Positions 54,546-64,000 of a stretch of DNA of 64,000 bases are shown piece by piece. Position 1 is the first letter of the stretch; each line of letters opens with the position of its first letter. The notes under the pieces were generated by a model, which saw only the letters and a list, made by a program, of their open reading frames with translations, was not told the origin of the DNA and did not search any database. Both the position numbers and the translations under genes were made by a program. Source of the stretch: Novosphingobium sp. IK01 (GTDB lineage: Bacteria; Pseudomonadota; Alphaproteobacteria; Sphingomonadales; Sphingomonadaceae); the NCBI RefSeq assembly GCF_033242265.1, contig NZ_BTFW01000001.1, positions 1,240,001 through 1,304,000 of the forward strand, given 5' to 3'.

Positions 54546-55598
54546 GTGACGTTGCGGGTCTATCATGCCGAACCTGAAGAAGCGCAAGCCCATCCGCGCC
54601 TTGGCGCCCTGATGCGGCGCGGCCAGGCGGCAGGGCCGTTCGACCGGCTCGACTGGCTCACCCTGCTCGCCCGCGAATGCCTTACGCCCGCCCGCCCGTT
54701 TCTCGCGGTCGCCGAAGAGGACGGGGCGATCCTCGCCCTGCCCCTGCTGCAAGGCCCCCACGGCCTTTCGGCCTGTGCCAACTGGTACAGTTTCTGGGCC
54801 CGCCCGCTCACCAATGCGCCCGACCGCGCGCCCGCGCTGATCGCCGCGCTGGCCAGAACCCTTGATGCCCCCCTCGATTTCGCCCCGCTCCCCACGCGCG
54901 AGGCGGGCTGGATGGCGCAGGGCCTGCGCGCGGCGGGCTGGCTGGCCATGGTCGAACCGGCCCACATGAACCGCCATCTCGCGCTCGAAGGCCGCGACTT
55001 TGCCACATGGTGGGCGACAAGGCCCGGCGCCCTGCGCGCCACTGTCCGCCGCAAGAGCAGGCAAGGCCAGGTCGCCTGCCGCATCACGACCACGTTCGAC
55101 GAGGCCGACTGGGCCGCGTTCGAGGCAATCTACGCGGCCAGCTGGAAACCACAGGAAGCCTCCCCCGCTTTCCTGCGCGCCTTTGCGCAAGGCGAAAGCG
55201 CGGCGGGCGCGCTGCGGCTGGGCCTTGCCACGATCGAGGGCGAACCCGTCGCCGCGCAAGTCTGGAGCGTGGAGGCGCAAACCGCCTTCATCCACAAGCT
55301 GGCCCACCGCCCGCAGGCCAGCCGCGCATCGCCCGGAACCCTGCTCACCGCCGCGCTGATGCGCCATGTGATCGACATCGACCGCGTGGCCCACGTCGAT
55401 TTCGGCACGGGCGATGATCCCTACAAGGCCGACTGGATGGACGATGTGCGCCCGCGCTGGCGCCTGCGCGCGCACAATCCCCGCGCCCTGATCCGCGCGC
55501 CCCTGCGCCATTGGCGCGACTGGCCCGATCTGGCACGCGGCCTTGCACGGCTCGCCACTGGCCGCACCCGGCTTGCCCCGCCCCCCGGTGATGATTAA
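54546..55598 (+). CDS. GNAT/FemAB-like acetyltransferase in the EPS locus
   Basis: About 350 aa from GTG 54546; no ATG is placed suitably, so the start is tentative. The conserved core lies in WYSFWARPLTNAPDRAPALIAALA, RSRQGQVACRITTTFDEADWAAFEAIYAASWKPQEASPAFLRAFAQGE and VDFGTGDDPYKADWMDDVRPRWRL (Acetyltransf_6-like fold). Next to the ACP gene, it probably uses the acyl-ACP or aminoacyl donor made by the ligase. Identity as an acyltransferase is moderate. Confidence 0.75.
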   Translation: MTLRVYHAEPEEAQAHPRLGALMRRGQAAGPFDRLDWLTLLARECLTPARPFLAVAEEDGAILALPLLQGPHGLSACANWYSFWARPLTNAPDRAPALIAALARTLDAPLDFAPLPTREAGWMAQGLRAAGWLAMVEPAHMNRHLALEGRDFATWWATRPGALRATVRRKSRQGQVACRITTTFDEADWAAFEAIYAASWKPQEASPAFLRAFAQGESAAGALRLGLATIEGEPVAAQVWSVEAQTAFIHKLAHRPQASRASPGTLLTAALMRHVIDIDRVAHVDFGTGDDPYKADWMDDVRPRWRLRAHNPRALIRAPLRHWRDWPDLARGLARLATGRTRLAPPPGDD

Positions 55599-55610
55599 GG
55601 GGCCGTTCAA

Positions 55611-55910
55611 ATGCCTGATACAGTCCCCCCTGCCTCCATTCCGGCAATCGAATCCGCGCTGCGCGACCTTCTGGCCCAGGTTCTGGGGCTTTCGGCAGAG
55701 CGCGTGGGTGCCTTCACCCCCGACACCGCGCTGTTCGGCGCCCTGCCCGAACTCGATTCGATGGCCGTCGCCGGGCTCTTCACCGCGCTCGAAGATCGCT
55801 TCGCCTTCATTCTGGAGGACGACGAGATCGACGGCGATCTGGTGGAAAGCTTCGGCAGCCTGACCGCCTTCGTCACCCGCAAGCTGGGCGTCACGCAGGA
55901 CCATGCCTGA
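55611..55910 (+). CDS. acyl carrier protein, exosortase A-associated
   Basis: 99-aa phosphopantetheine carrier. The attachment serine is in LFGALPELDSMAVAGLFTALE (residue about 48). A helical N-terminus (IPAIESALRDLLAQVLGL) and acidic middle (EDDEIDGDLVESFG) fit the ACP fold. Starts twelve bases after the GNAT stop; overlaps the hydrolase 2 start. Partner of the AMP-ligase on the minus strand is inferred. Confidence 0.9.
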   Translation: MPDTVPPASIPAIESALRDLLAQVLGLSAERVGAFTPDTALFGALPELDSMAVAGLFTALEDRFAFILEDDEIDGDLVESFGSLTAFVTRKLGVTQDHA

Positions 55911-56616
55911 AGGCCCCGCCTCCGTCCGCTGGCCCTGTCCGGGGGCCGCGACGGAGGGGGAATGGGCCCTGAGCAGCGCCGATCCGGCCCACCGGCGCCA
56001 CAAAAGCACGCCCTGTGTGCTGATCGTGCCCCCGCTGTTCGACGAGATGAACCGCACGCGGCACATGCTGGCAGGCGTCATGCGCCTGCTGGCACAGGCG
56101 GGGATCGACAGCGTGCTGCCCGATCTGCCCGGCTGCGGCGAAAGCGTGCAGGACTTTTCCGCGCAGAGCCTCAACGCCTGGCGCGCGGCGATGGAAGCCG
56201 CTGCCCGGCACTTTGCCGCCAGCCATGTCCTGACCTTGCGCGGGGGCGCGCTGGTCGCCCCGCCCGCGCTGCCGGGCTGGGAACTCGAACCGTGCAGCGG
56301 CCATGCCCTGCTGCGCACGATGCTGCGCGCCCACACTTTTGCCCAGCGCGCCACCGGACGCCGCGTGGACAGCGCGGCCCTGCTCGAACAGGGGCGCGAA
56401 ACCGGCCTAGAGCTTGCCGGCTATCGCTGTGGCGCGGCGCTGATCGCCGGGCTTTGCGGGGCGGAACCGGCGGGCGAAGGGCGCCGCGTGCTCAGCCTGT
56501 CCGATCTGGGCCAGAGCGCGCCCTGGCTGCGCGCCGAACCGGCGCCGGCCCCGGCGCTGGCGCAAGCTCTCGTCGCCACGATCCGCGCCGATCTCGCGCG
56601 CGAGGATGCGGCATGA
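55903..56616 (+). CDS. alpha/beta hydrolase, exosortase A-associated hydrolase 2-like
   Basis: 237 aa. A CVLIVPPLFDEMNRTRHMLAGVMRLLAQAGIDSVLPDLPGCGES segment is family-like (oxyanion region and loop). Where a GxSxG nucleophile elbow is expected the sequence reads HVLTLRGGALVAPP; no catalytic Ser is evident, so it may be inactive or use an unusual nucleophile. It overlaps the ACP by eight bases and hydrolase 1 by four bases. Confidence 0.75.
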   Translation: MPEGPASVRWPCPGAATEGEWALSSADPAHRRHKSTPCVLIVPPLFDEMNRTRHMLAGVMRLLAQAGIDSVLPDLPGCGESVQDFSAQSLNAWRAAMEAAARHFAASHVLTLRGGALVAPPALPGWELEPCSGHALLRTMLRAHTFAQRATGRRVDSAALLEQGRETGLELAGYRCGAALIAGLCGAEPAGEGRRVLSLSDLGQSAPWLRAEPAPAPALAQALVATIRADLAREDAA

Positions 56617-57443
56617 ACCGGATGGTCGTGCCCTTCGTGTGCGAGGACAGCGTGCTGTTCGGCACGCTCGACCTTGGCGCGGCGAGCGGGGCAACCGGCC
56701 TGCTGATCGTCTCGGGCGGGGGCGAAATCCGCGCGGGAAGCTGGGGCGGACAGGCCCGGCTGGCCACGCGTCTGGCCAACGAGGGCATCCCGGTGTTCCG
56801 CTTCGACCGGCGCGGGGTGGGCGAAAGCTGCGGGACCAATCCCGGCTTCCGCGCGCTCGGGCCCGACATCGCCGCCGCGCTCACCGCGTTTCGCGCCGCC
56901 GCCCCCCATGTAAAACGCATCGTCGCCTTCGGCAATTGCGACGGGGCGAGCGCACTGATGCTCCACGCCGCCGCCATCGGCGGGATCGACGCGCTCGTGC
57001 TGGGCAATCCCTGGACGCTTGAAGAGGCCGGGGAAGATGCTGGCGAAGAAGATGGCCCGCAGGCCGGAACGCCCGCCCATTCCGCCGCCTCCCTGCGCCG
57101 CCATTACTTGCGGCGCCTGACCGATCCGCGCCAGTGGCTGCGGCTCGCGCGCGGGGCGGTCGATCTCAAGGGTCTGGCGCTGGGCTTGCGCATGGCCGCC
57201 CGGCCCCAGCCGCCTTCGGCGCTGGCCGCCCGCCTCGCGGCAGGCCTTGCCGCCTTCGAGGCGACTTGCGGGGGCGATGCGCTGGTCCTGCTGGCCGAGG
57301 GCGACCGCACGGCCCAGCTTTTCCGCGCGCATTGGCCCAAGGGCGACACGCGCATTCTCGGCCACGCCAGCGCCAGCCACAGCTTTGCCGACGAAGCCGC
57401 ACGCGAATGGCTGTTCGCGCGGCTGCTGCTGGCCTGCGCCTGA
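56613..57443 (+). CDS. alpha/beta hydrolase, exosortase A-associated hydrolase 1
   Basis: 276 aa. RRGVGESCG and GLLIVSGGGEIRAGSWGGQARLATRLAN fit the fold; the nucleophile elbow reads GNCDGASALM, so a cysteine replaces serine in GxSxG. His is in GHASASHSFADEA near the C-terminus. Start ATG overlaps the hydrolase 2 stop (ATGA). Likely a thioesterase or hydrolase acting with the ACP; inference from context. Confidence 0.82.
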   Translation: MNRMVVPFVCEDSVLFGTLDLGAASGATGLLIVSGGGEIRAGSWGGQARLATRLANEGIPVFRFDRRGVGESCGTNPGFRALGPDIAAALTAFRAAAPHVKRIVAFGNCDGASALMLHAAAIGGIDALVLGNPWTLEEAGEDAGEEDGPQAGTPAHSAASLRRHYLRRLTDPRQWLRLARGAVDLKGLALGLRMAARPQPPSALAARLAAGLAAFEATCGGDALVLLAEGDRTAQLFRAHWPKGDTRILGHASASHSFADEAAREWLFARLLLACA

Positions 57444-57459
57444 AAACTTGCGGATGAGC

Positions 57460-57476
57460 CCCGGATCAAGTCCGGA
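57460..57476. repeat. short inverted repeat in convergent intergenic region
   Basis: CCGGA-TCAAG-TCCGG between hydrolase 1 and trxB, 5-bp arms. No T-tract on either side. Possibly a weak terminator or a dispersed palindrome. Confidence 0.35.
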
Positions 57477-57498
57477 GCCCTCCGCCACTCCGTGATCC

Positions 57499-58470
57499 TC
57501 AGGCGTCAGCCAGTTGCTGCGCGGCAAAGTCCAGTTCGGCCAGAAACCGCTCGGCGTCGAGCGCGGCCATGCAGCCGGTGCCCGCTGCCGTCACGGCCTG
57601 ACGGTAGGTGTGATCCATCACGTCACCACAGGCGAACACGCCGGGGATCGCCGTCTTGGGCGTGCCGGGCTGGACCACGAGATAGCCGCTCTCGTCGAGG
57701 TCGAGCTTGCCCGCAAACAGGCTGGTGGCCGGGGCATGGCCGATCGCCACGAAGGCGCCGTCGGTTTCGATATGGCTGCCCTCGCCCGTCACGGTGTCGA
57801 CCAGTTCGACCGCCTTGAGGCCACCGGCCATCGGATCACCGACAAAGCTGGCGACGGCCTTGTTCCACAGCACGCTGACCTTGGGATGGGCCTTGAGGCG
57901 CTCCTGAAGGATGCGTTCGGCGCGCAAGGTGTCGCGGCGGTGGATCAGGGTGACGTGTTCGGCATGGTTGGTGAGGTAGAGCGCCTCTTCGACGGCGGTG
58001 TTGCCCCCGCCGATCACCACGACCTTCTTGCCGCGATAGAAGAACCCGTCGCAGGTCGCGCAGGCCGAAACGCCCTTGCCCGAAAGCAGTTGCTCGCCCG
58101 GAACGCCCAGCCACTTGGCCTGCGCGCCGGTCGCGATCACGAGGGTATCGGCTTCGTAGATGTCGCCGCTGTCACCCGTGGCGCGGAACGGCGGGCCATC
58201 GAGGGTGATGTCGGTGATCGTGTCCCAGATCATGCGCGTGCCGACATGTTCAGCCTGGGCCTGCATTTCCTGCATCAGCCACGGGCCCTGGATCACGTCG
58301 CGGAAACCGGGATAGTTTTCAACGTCGGTGGTGATCGTCAGCTGTCCGCCGGGCTGGAGGCCCTGGACCACGATCGGCTCCATACCGGCGCGCGCGCCAT
58401 AGATCGCGGCGGTCAGGCCAGCCGGGCCGGAACCGATAATGAGCATGCGGGTCTTGTGCGTCGTCGCCAT
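57499..58470 (-). CDS. trxB: thioredoxin-disulfide reductase
   Basis: FAD/NADPH-dependent reductase of thioredoxin, 323 aa. FAD motif IIGSGPAGLTAAIYGARAG, redox-active CATCDGFFYRGKK, NADPH motif VVIGGGNTAVEEALYL and GVFACGDVMDHTYRQAVTAAGTGCMAA. ATG preceded by GGAGGAG seven bases upstream. Convergent with hydrolase 1. Confidence 0.97.
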   Translation of the reverse strand: MATTHKTRMLIIGSGPAGLTAAIYGARAGMEPIVVQGLQPGGQLTITTDVENYPGFRDVIQGPWLMQEMQAQAEHVGTRMIWDTITDITLDGPPFRATGDSGDIYEADTLVIATGAQAKWLGVPGEQLLSGKGVSACATCDGFFYRGKKVVVIGGGNTAVEEALYLTNHAEHVTLIHRRDTLRAERILQERLKAHPKVSVLWNKAVASFVGDPMAGGLKAVELVDTVTGEGSHIETDGAFVAIGHAPATSLFAGKLDLDESGYLVVQPGTPKTAIPGVFACGDVMDHTYRQAVTAAGTGCMAALDAERFLAELDFAAQQLADA

Positions 58471-58594
58471 AGGGGGTCTCCTCCAGTGGCGGGCGAGATA
58501 GGGGCTGAACGGCCAAATTGCCAGCCCCAGCCTGCCAGAACCGGCCCAACAAACACGGCCCTACAGACACGACCGGGCAAATGGGCCGGAAGGA

Positions 58595-58993
58595 TCAGCG
58601 CCCCGGAATGGCCTCCAGAGCGCGGCTGACGACGGTTGCCGCCGGGGTCGGCTTGGAAACCAGCACCCCGCCCAGCTTGCGCACCGATTCCTCCATGCGG
58701 TCCGGGTCGCCGGTGTGGAGCACATAGGGCACCCCGCGCGCCGCCAGAGCCCGCGCCACCGGTGCGCAGGTTTCGCCATGGGACAGGGACACATCGAGGA
58801 TCGCCGCGACGATCTCCCCGCTTTCGGCAATGGCCAGCGCCTCGGCCAGCTCAAGCGCGGTGACCGGGACACAGCCCGCATCCTCGACCGCGAATTCCAG
58901 ATCGAGCAGGATCAGCGGTTCGTCATCAAGGACCAGAATACGGCAGCCGGAATGGGAACAACATGAAACCTGATTGGATACGGCTTGCCCCAT
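58595..58993 (-). CDS. stand-alone response-regulator receiver protein
   Basis: 132-aa receiver domain without an output domain. Acidic residues in VLDDEP, phosphoacceptor Asp in AAILDVSLS, Thr/Ser in VLHTGDPDR and Lys in LVSKPTP are in place. The start is ATG 58993 with AAGGGG six bases upstream; the frame upstream is not family-like. N-terminal CCSHSGC cysteines are not typical of receivers. No histidine kinase is adjacent. Confidence 0.88.
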   Translation of the reverse strand: MGQAVSNQVSCCSHSGCRILVLDDEPLILLDLEFAVEDAGCVPVTALELAEALAIAESGEIVAAILDVSLSHGETCAPVARALAARGVPYVLHTGDPDRMEESVRKLGGVLVSKPTPAATVVSRALEAIPGR

Positions 58994-59170
58994 TTGCGAC
59001 CCCTTGTCTGGTTCATGTCCCGTGTATTTCTCTACAAACGATTGAACCGGCCATCCTGACGGCAGCATGACGGGCCCACGAACTCTCAGGTCCGTTTGGC
59101 AGGAAAATGCACGGGGCTTTCGTCCGGTTCCCGTCAAACCGGGAATATTTTCGCTCCGGGCCAGCCCTTA

Positions 59171-60409
59171 TCAGGAAAAACCACGCGCAAGGAAGCGCAA
59201 GGCACAGCCTGCCAGCAGGGCGCTGCCCATCGGCAGGGCCGTCTCGTCGACGACCATGCGCGGGGAATGGATGCCGCAGGCCTCGCGCCAGTTGGCCTCG
59301 CGATGGGCCACGCCCAGAAAGAACATCGCGCCGGGCACCTTTTCGAGGACATAGGCAAAATCCTCGGCCCCCATGATCGGGTGGTCGAGGCGCAGGAAGG
59401 CATCGGGCCCGGCCAGATCGCGGGCCACCGCCTCGCCCAGCGCCACCGCGCGCGCGTCGCACAGGGTGACCGGAAAGCCGGGGTTGATGGTTACGCTCGC
59501 GGTCATCCCGTGGGCGGCGGCGACATGGGTGGCGCAGGTTTCGAGGCACGCGCGCAGGCGCATCCGGTTTTCGCCCGAAAGCGTGCGCAAGGTGCCCACC
59601 AGCCGCGCGCGGTCGGCGATGACGTTGTGCGCCGTGCCCGCCTCGATCCGGGCGACCGTTGCCACCACCGGATCGGCCACGGAAAAGCGGCGCGTGACCA
59701 TGGTCTGGATCGCGCCCACGATCTCGCAGGCCACCGGCACCGGATCGAGCGCGAAATGGGGCATCGAGGCATGGCCCCCGCGCCCTTCGACGACGATCTC
59801 GAACTGGTCGGCCGAGGCCATCAGCGCCCCGGTGCGTCCCTGCACCTGCCCGTGCGGGCTGTTGGGCATGACATGGAGCGCGAAGGCCGCCTGCGGCAGC
59901 GGATCGAGCAAGCCGTCCTCGATCATGAAGCGCGCGCCATGGTGCCCTTCCTCGCCCGGCTGGAACATGAAGCGGACCTCGCCCGCCCAGTCCCCGGCGC
60001 GCGCGGCCAGCAGGCGCGCGGCCCCGGCCAGCATCGCCACATGGGTATCGTGGCCACAGGCATGCATCGTGCCCGCCCTGGCCGAGGCAAACGGCAGCCC
60101 GGTCTCCTCGCTCATCGGCAGGGCATCGGTATCGCCGCGCAAGAGAACAGCGGGGCCATCTCCCTTCTCGCCCTTCAGAACGGCGACCAGACCGGTCGTC
60201 GAAGGCCCCTCGCGCCATTCGAGCGGCAGGCCCGCCAGATCGGCCCGGATCTTGTCGCGCGTGGCCGGGTTGTGGAGGCCCAGTTCAGGCTCGGCATGGA
60301 TGGCCCGGCGCAAGGCCACGATCTGCGGCGCCAGCGCATGGGCCTCGTCATAAAGCCCCGTCAGCGCCGCACCCCGTTCGTCCCGTCCCTTCACGCCTGC
60401 TTCATCCAT
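59171..60409 (-). CDS. M20 family amidohydrolase (hippurate hydrolase-like)
   Basis: Zinc/manganese-dependent amidohydrolase, 412 aa. Metal ligands are in MHACGHDTHVAML, the catalytic Glu pair in FQPGEEGHHGARFM, and IMGAEDFAYVLEKVPGAMFFLG near the C-terminus. Substrate such as N-acyl amino acids is inferred from family only. Divided from the M28 gene by 67 bases. Confidence 0.92.
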   Translation of the reverse strand: MDEAGVKGRDERGAALTGLYDEAHALAPQIVALRRAIHAEPELGLHNPATRDKIRADLAGLPLEWREGPSTTGLVAVLKGEKGDGPAVLLRGDTDALPMSEETGLPFASARAGTMHACGHDTHVAMLAGAARLLAARAGDWAGEVRFMFQPGEEGHHGARFMIEDGLLDPLPQAAFALHVMPNSPHGQVQGRTGALMASADQFEIVVEGRGGHASMPHFALDPVPVACEIVGAIQTMVTRRFSVADPVVATVARIEAGTAHNVIADRARLVGTLRTLSGENRMRLRACLETCATHVAAAHGMTASVTINPGFPVTLCDARAVALGEAVARDLAGPDAFLRLDHPIMGAEDFAYVLEKVPGAMFFLGVAHREANWREACGIHSPRMVVDETALPMGSALLAGCALRFLARGFS

Positions 60410-60476
60410 GCCCTGATTTCCCTGTTTTCAGGCGCACGACAATAAGCCTGCCCGCGTCCGCCTGTCGAGCCACCGC

Positions 60477-61847
60477 TCAGCGCGCGGTAATCGGCGCCTT
60501 TTCGTTGGCGACGATGGCCAGCGTGCGCGTCCAGGCCGCGACGTTCTGTTCGAGGCGCGCCGGGTCGATCTTGTCGAGCGTGTCGTCGGGCGTGTGGTGC
60601 AGGTCGAAATAGTGCATCCCGTCCTGCGCAAGGTCGACCACCGGCAGATGCTGTGCCTTGATGATGGGCCCCACATCGGTCCCCCCTTCGACTTCGCCCT
60701 CCTGCGACACGATACCCAGCGGGTTGAGCGCGGCGACCAGTTGCCCCTTCACCGCATCGGAAGCGGGCGCGAAATTGGTGACGACCTTCCACACCCGGTC
60801 GGCGCCAAAGTCGCTTTCCATCGCCAGTGCATGGGCCTCCTTGCCATGGCGCTGGGCATAGGCCGCACCACCAAAACCGCCCAGTTCCTCCGACCCGGCA
60901 TAGAGCACGCGGATCGTGCGCAAGGGCTTGCCCTGCGCCTGAACCCGCAGGGCGGCTGCCGTCACGATCGCGCAGCCGACCCCATCGTCGATGGCTCCGG
61001 TGCCCTGGTCCCAGCTGTCGAGGTGGCAGGCCACCAGCACCATCGGCAGGCTCGGGTCACGGCCCGGCAGATCGGCCACGACATTGCCCGAAGGCGCGCC
61101 ATCAACCGTCTGCCCGGTGAGCGTGAGGTGCAGCGTCAGCGCGCTGCCCCCCGCGACGAGCCGCGCGATCTGATCCGCATCGGGGTTTGCCAGCGCGCCC
61201 GCCGGGATCGGGGTCATCCCCTGGGGCCACGAGGTCACCCCGGTGTGCGGGTTGCGATGATGGTCGGTGCCGACCGAGCGGATCACCACGGCCAGCGCCC
61301 CCTTCGAGGCGGCAAGGCCCGGCCCCTTGCGCCGCACACTGCCATAAGGGCCATAGCCCGAGCCATCCTGCGTGGGGGCCATGGCATGGTCGATGAAGGC
61401 GATCTTTCCGGCCAGCGAGCCCGCCGGGGCCGCTTCGAGCGCGGCGAGCGTGGGGAAATAGGCCAGCGGCGCGGTGATCCCCGCCTCGTCCGTGGCGCCC
61501 GAATAGCCCAGCGCGACGACCGCCAGCGGCTGGGCCGCCGTGCCCACCAGTTCAGCCCGGTCGGTCCCCCGGCGATAGGCGCGGATGGTGAAAGGCTCGA
61601 TGGCAACATGGGCAAAGCCGAGCGTCCTGAGCCGCTGTGCCGCCCAGTCGCGTGCGCGGGCCTCGGCCGGGGAACCGGCCAGACGCGGGCCGACTTGCGT
61701 GGTCAGGTCGGAAACCAGCGGCCAGGCCACATCCGCCGTTCCCGCACCGGCATCCGCCCACACGGGAGCCCCGGCCAGCAACAGGGCACCGGCAGCCAGC
61801 AAAACACCGGGACGGGCAACAGAACGGAAAGGCGCAAAAGCGGGCAT
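60477..61847 (-). CDS. secreted M28 family zinc peptidase
   Basis: 456 aa from ATG 61847 (preceded by TGGAT), with signal peptide FRSVARPGVLLAAGALLLAGAPVWA. Glutamate carboxypeptidase-type metallopeptidase: zinc ligands in VACHLDSWDQGTGAIDDGVG, SEELGGFGG (Glu pair), MESDFGADRVWK and LHHTPDDTLDKID. Longer starts at 61883 and 61859 are possible. Periplasmic or secreted peptide hydrolysis. Confidence 0.92.
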   Translation of the reverse strand: MPAFAPFRSVARPGVLLAAGALLLAGAPVWADAGAGTADVAWPLVSDLTTQVGPRLAGSPAEARARDWAAQRLRTLGFAHVAIEPFTIRAYRRGTDRAELVGTAAQPLAVVALGYSGATDEAGITAPLAYFPTLAALEAAPAGSLAGKIAFIDHAMAPTQDGSGYGPYGSVRRKGPGLAASKGALAVVIRSVGTDHHRNPHTGVTSWPQGMTPIPAGALANPDADQIARLVAGGSALTLHLTLTGQTVDGAPSGNVVADLPGRDPSLPMVLVACHLDSWDQGTGAIDDGVGCAIVTAAALRVQAQGKPLRTIRVLYAGSEELGGFGGAAYAQRHGKEAHALAMESDFGADRVWKVVTNFAPASDAVKGQLVAALNPLGIVSQEGEVEGGTDVGPIIKAQHLPVVDLAQDGMHYFDLHHTPDDTLDKIDPARLEQNVAAWTRTLAIVANEKAPITAR

Positions 61848-62100
61848 CGGGCAATCCATCACGAAGGACAAGGGAAGCTGCATTCTTGCGCCCGCGCCCG
61901 GCAAGTCAACCACTTGACCGGCACCTGGCCGGACAAAACACGCGTCGCCAGCATGTTTTCCGCCGTATCGCATCGCCCCGCCCCATCGTCCCGCCCGCCC
62001 CTTTGCACGGCGCGAGCCTTGCCCTGCCCCCTTGCGCCCTGTAGAGCGCGGACCAATTTCATCTCCGATCAACGCCACAGTCTCGCGCAAGGACCCTTCG

Positions 62101-63780
<1,680 letters not shown>

Positions 63781-63810
63781 GGCCCATAACCGGCCTCTCG
63801 CAAGCCATCA

Positions 63811-63846
63811 GCCCCCCTTTCGCCCGTGCGGAAGGGGGGTTTTTTG
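63811..63846 (+). terminator. rho-independent terminator after ettA
   Basis: CCCCCCTTTCGC (63812-63823) pairs with GCGGAAGGGGGG (63828-63839), with one T-G pair, loop CCGT, followed by six Ts at 63840-63845. Strong terminator about 30 bases after the ettA stop. Confidence 0.93.
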
Positions 63847-63986
63847 TGGTTCGCAAAGCTGAACGAAAGGCCATGCGAACCATTCAGCGATGCGACAGCG
63901 CGTCTCGTCTAGAAACAGTTCAAGCGATGGGGACACAAACTGCCATTGCCGGACGTTTGACGACAGATATCGCAAGGGAGACGGCC

Positions 63987-64000
63987 ATGGCCGCCAGCAT
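63987..64000 (+). CDS. start of an unidentified gene, cut by the window end
   Basis: ATG at 63987 is preceded by AAGGGAG with a 6-base spacer and followed by codons for Ala-Ala-Ser; only four codons are visible. The 140 bases before it contain no gene and should hold its promoter. Function cannot be inferred. Confidence 0.4.

Overview
The window looks like a high-GC alphaproteobacterial chromosome, most likely Sphingomonadales (Novosphingobium-like). I infer this from a contiguous nuoA-N complex I operon, the alphaproteobacterial RNase E with an acidic insert in its S1 domain, sdhB followed by zapE, and a complete exosortase A (XrtA) exopolysaccharide locus. No rRNA, tRNA, CRISPR array or insertion sequence was recognised.

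Layout. (1) 1-13752, minus strand: respiratory complex I operon nuoA-B-C-D-(2-TM small protein)-(SnoaL-like protein)-E-F-G-H-I-J-K-L-M-N, with most genes overlapping by 1 or 4 bases; nuoN is cut by the window edge. (2) 14.0-21.1 kb: housekeeping and metabolic genes: prepilin peptidase, thiolase, SH3-domain protein, D-2-hydroxyacid dehydrogenase, ammonium transporter, nitronate-monooxygenase-like flavoprotein. (3) 21.4-26.2 kb, minus strand: cell-wall and translation genes: prfB, penicillin-binding protein 1A, zinc amidase, with a long leader between the amidase and divergent rne. (4) 26.9-35.4 kb: rne, an AEC permease, an S9 peptidase, sdhB and zapE. (5) 35.9-57.4 kb: a CHASE2-EAL protein and then the exosortase A/EPS locus. 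Its minus-strand block runs from the export lipoprotein through chain-length determinant, tyrosine autokinase, outer-membrane protein, ATPase, deacetylase, FemAB-like protein, glycosyltransferase and XrtA-EpsI fusion to the amidotransferase. Beside it lies a bidirectional small-molecule module: PLP decarboxylase and acyl-CoA ligase on minus; GNAT-like protein, acyl carrier protein and two alpha/beta hydrolases on plus. (6) 57.5-64.0 kb: trxB, a lone receiver-domain protein, M20 and M28 peptidases, ettA, and the first codons of another gene.

How the genes work together. Complex I oxidises NADH and, with succinate dehydrogenase (only sdhB is here), feeds the quinone pool. The EPS locus encodes synthesis-control, export and modification proteins for an exosortase-linked polysaccharide; the ligase/ACP/decarboxylase/hydrolase module presumably makes a precursor or modification, but its product is unknown. 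The neighbouring EAL protein may link c-di-GMP to this locus. The least understood parts are the ACP/ligase/decarboxylase module with its non-standard hydrolase nucleophiles, the two small genes inside the nuo operon, and several inverted repeats in promoter regions.
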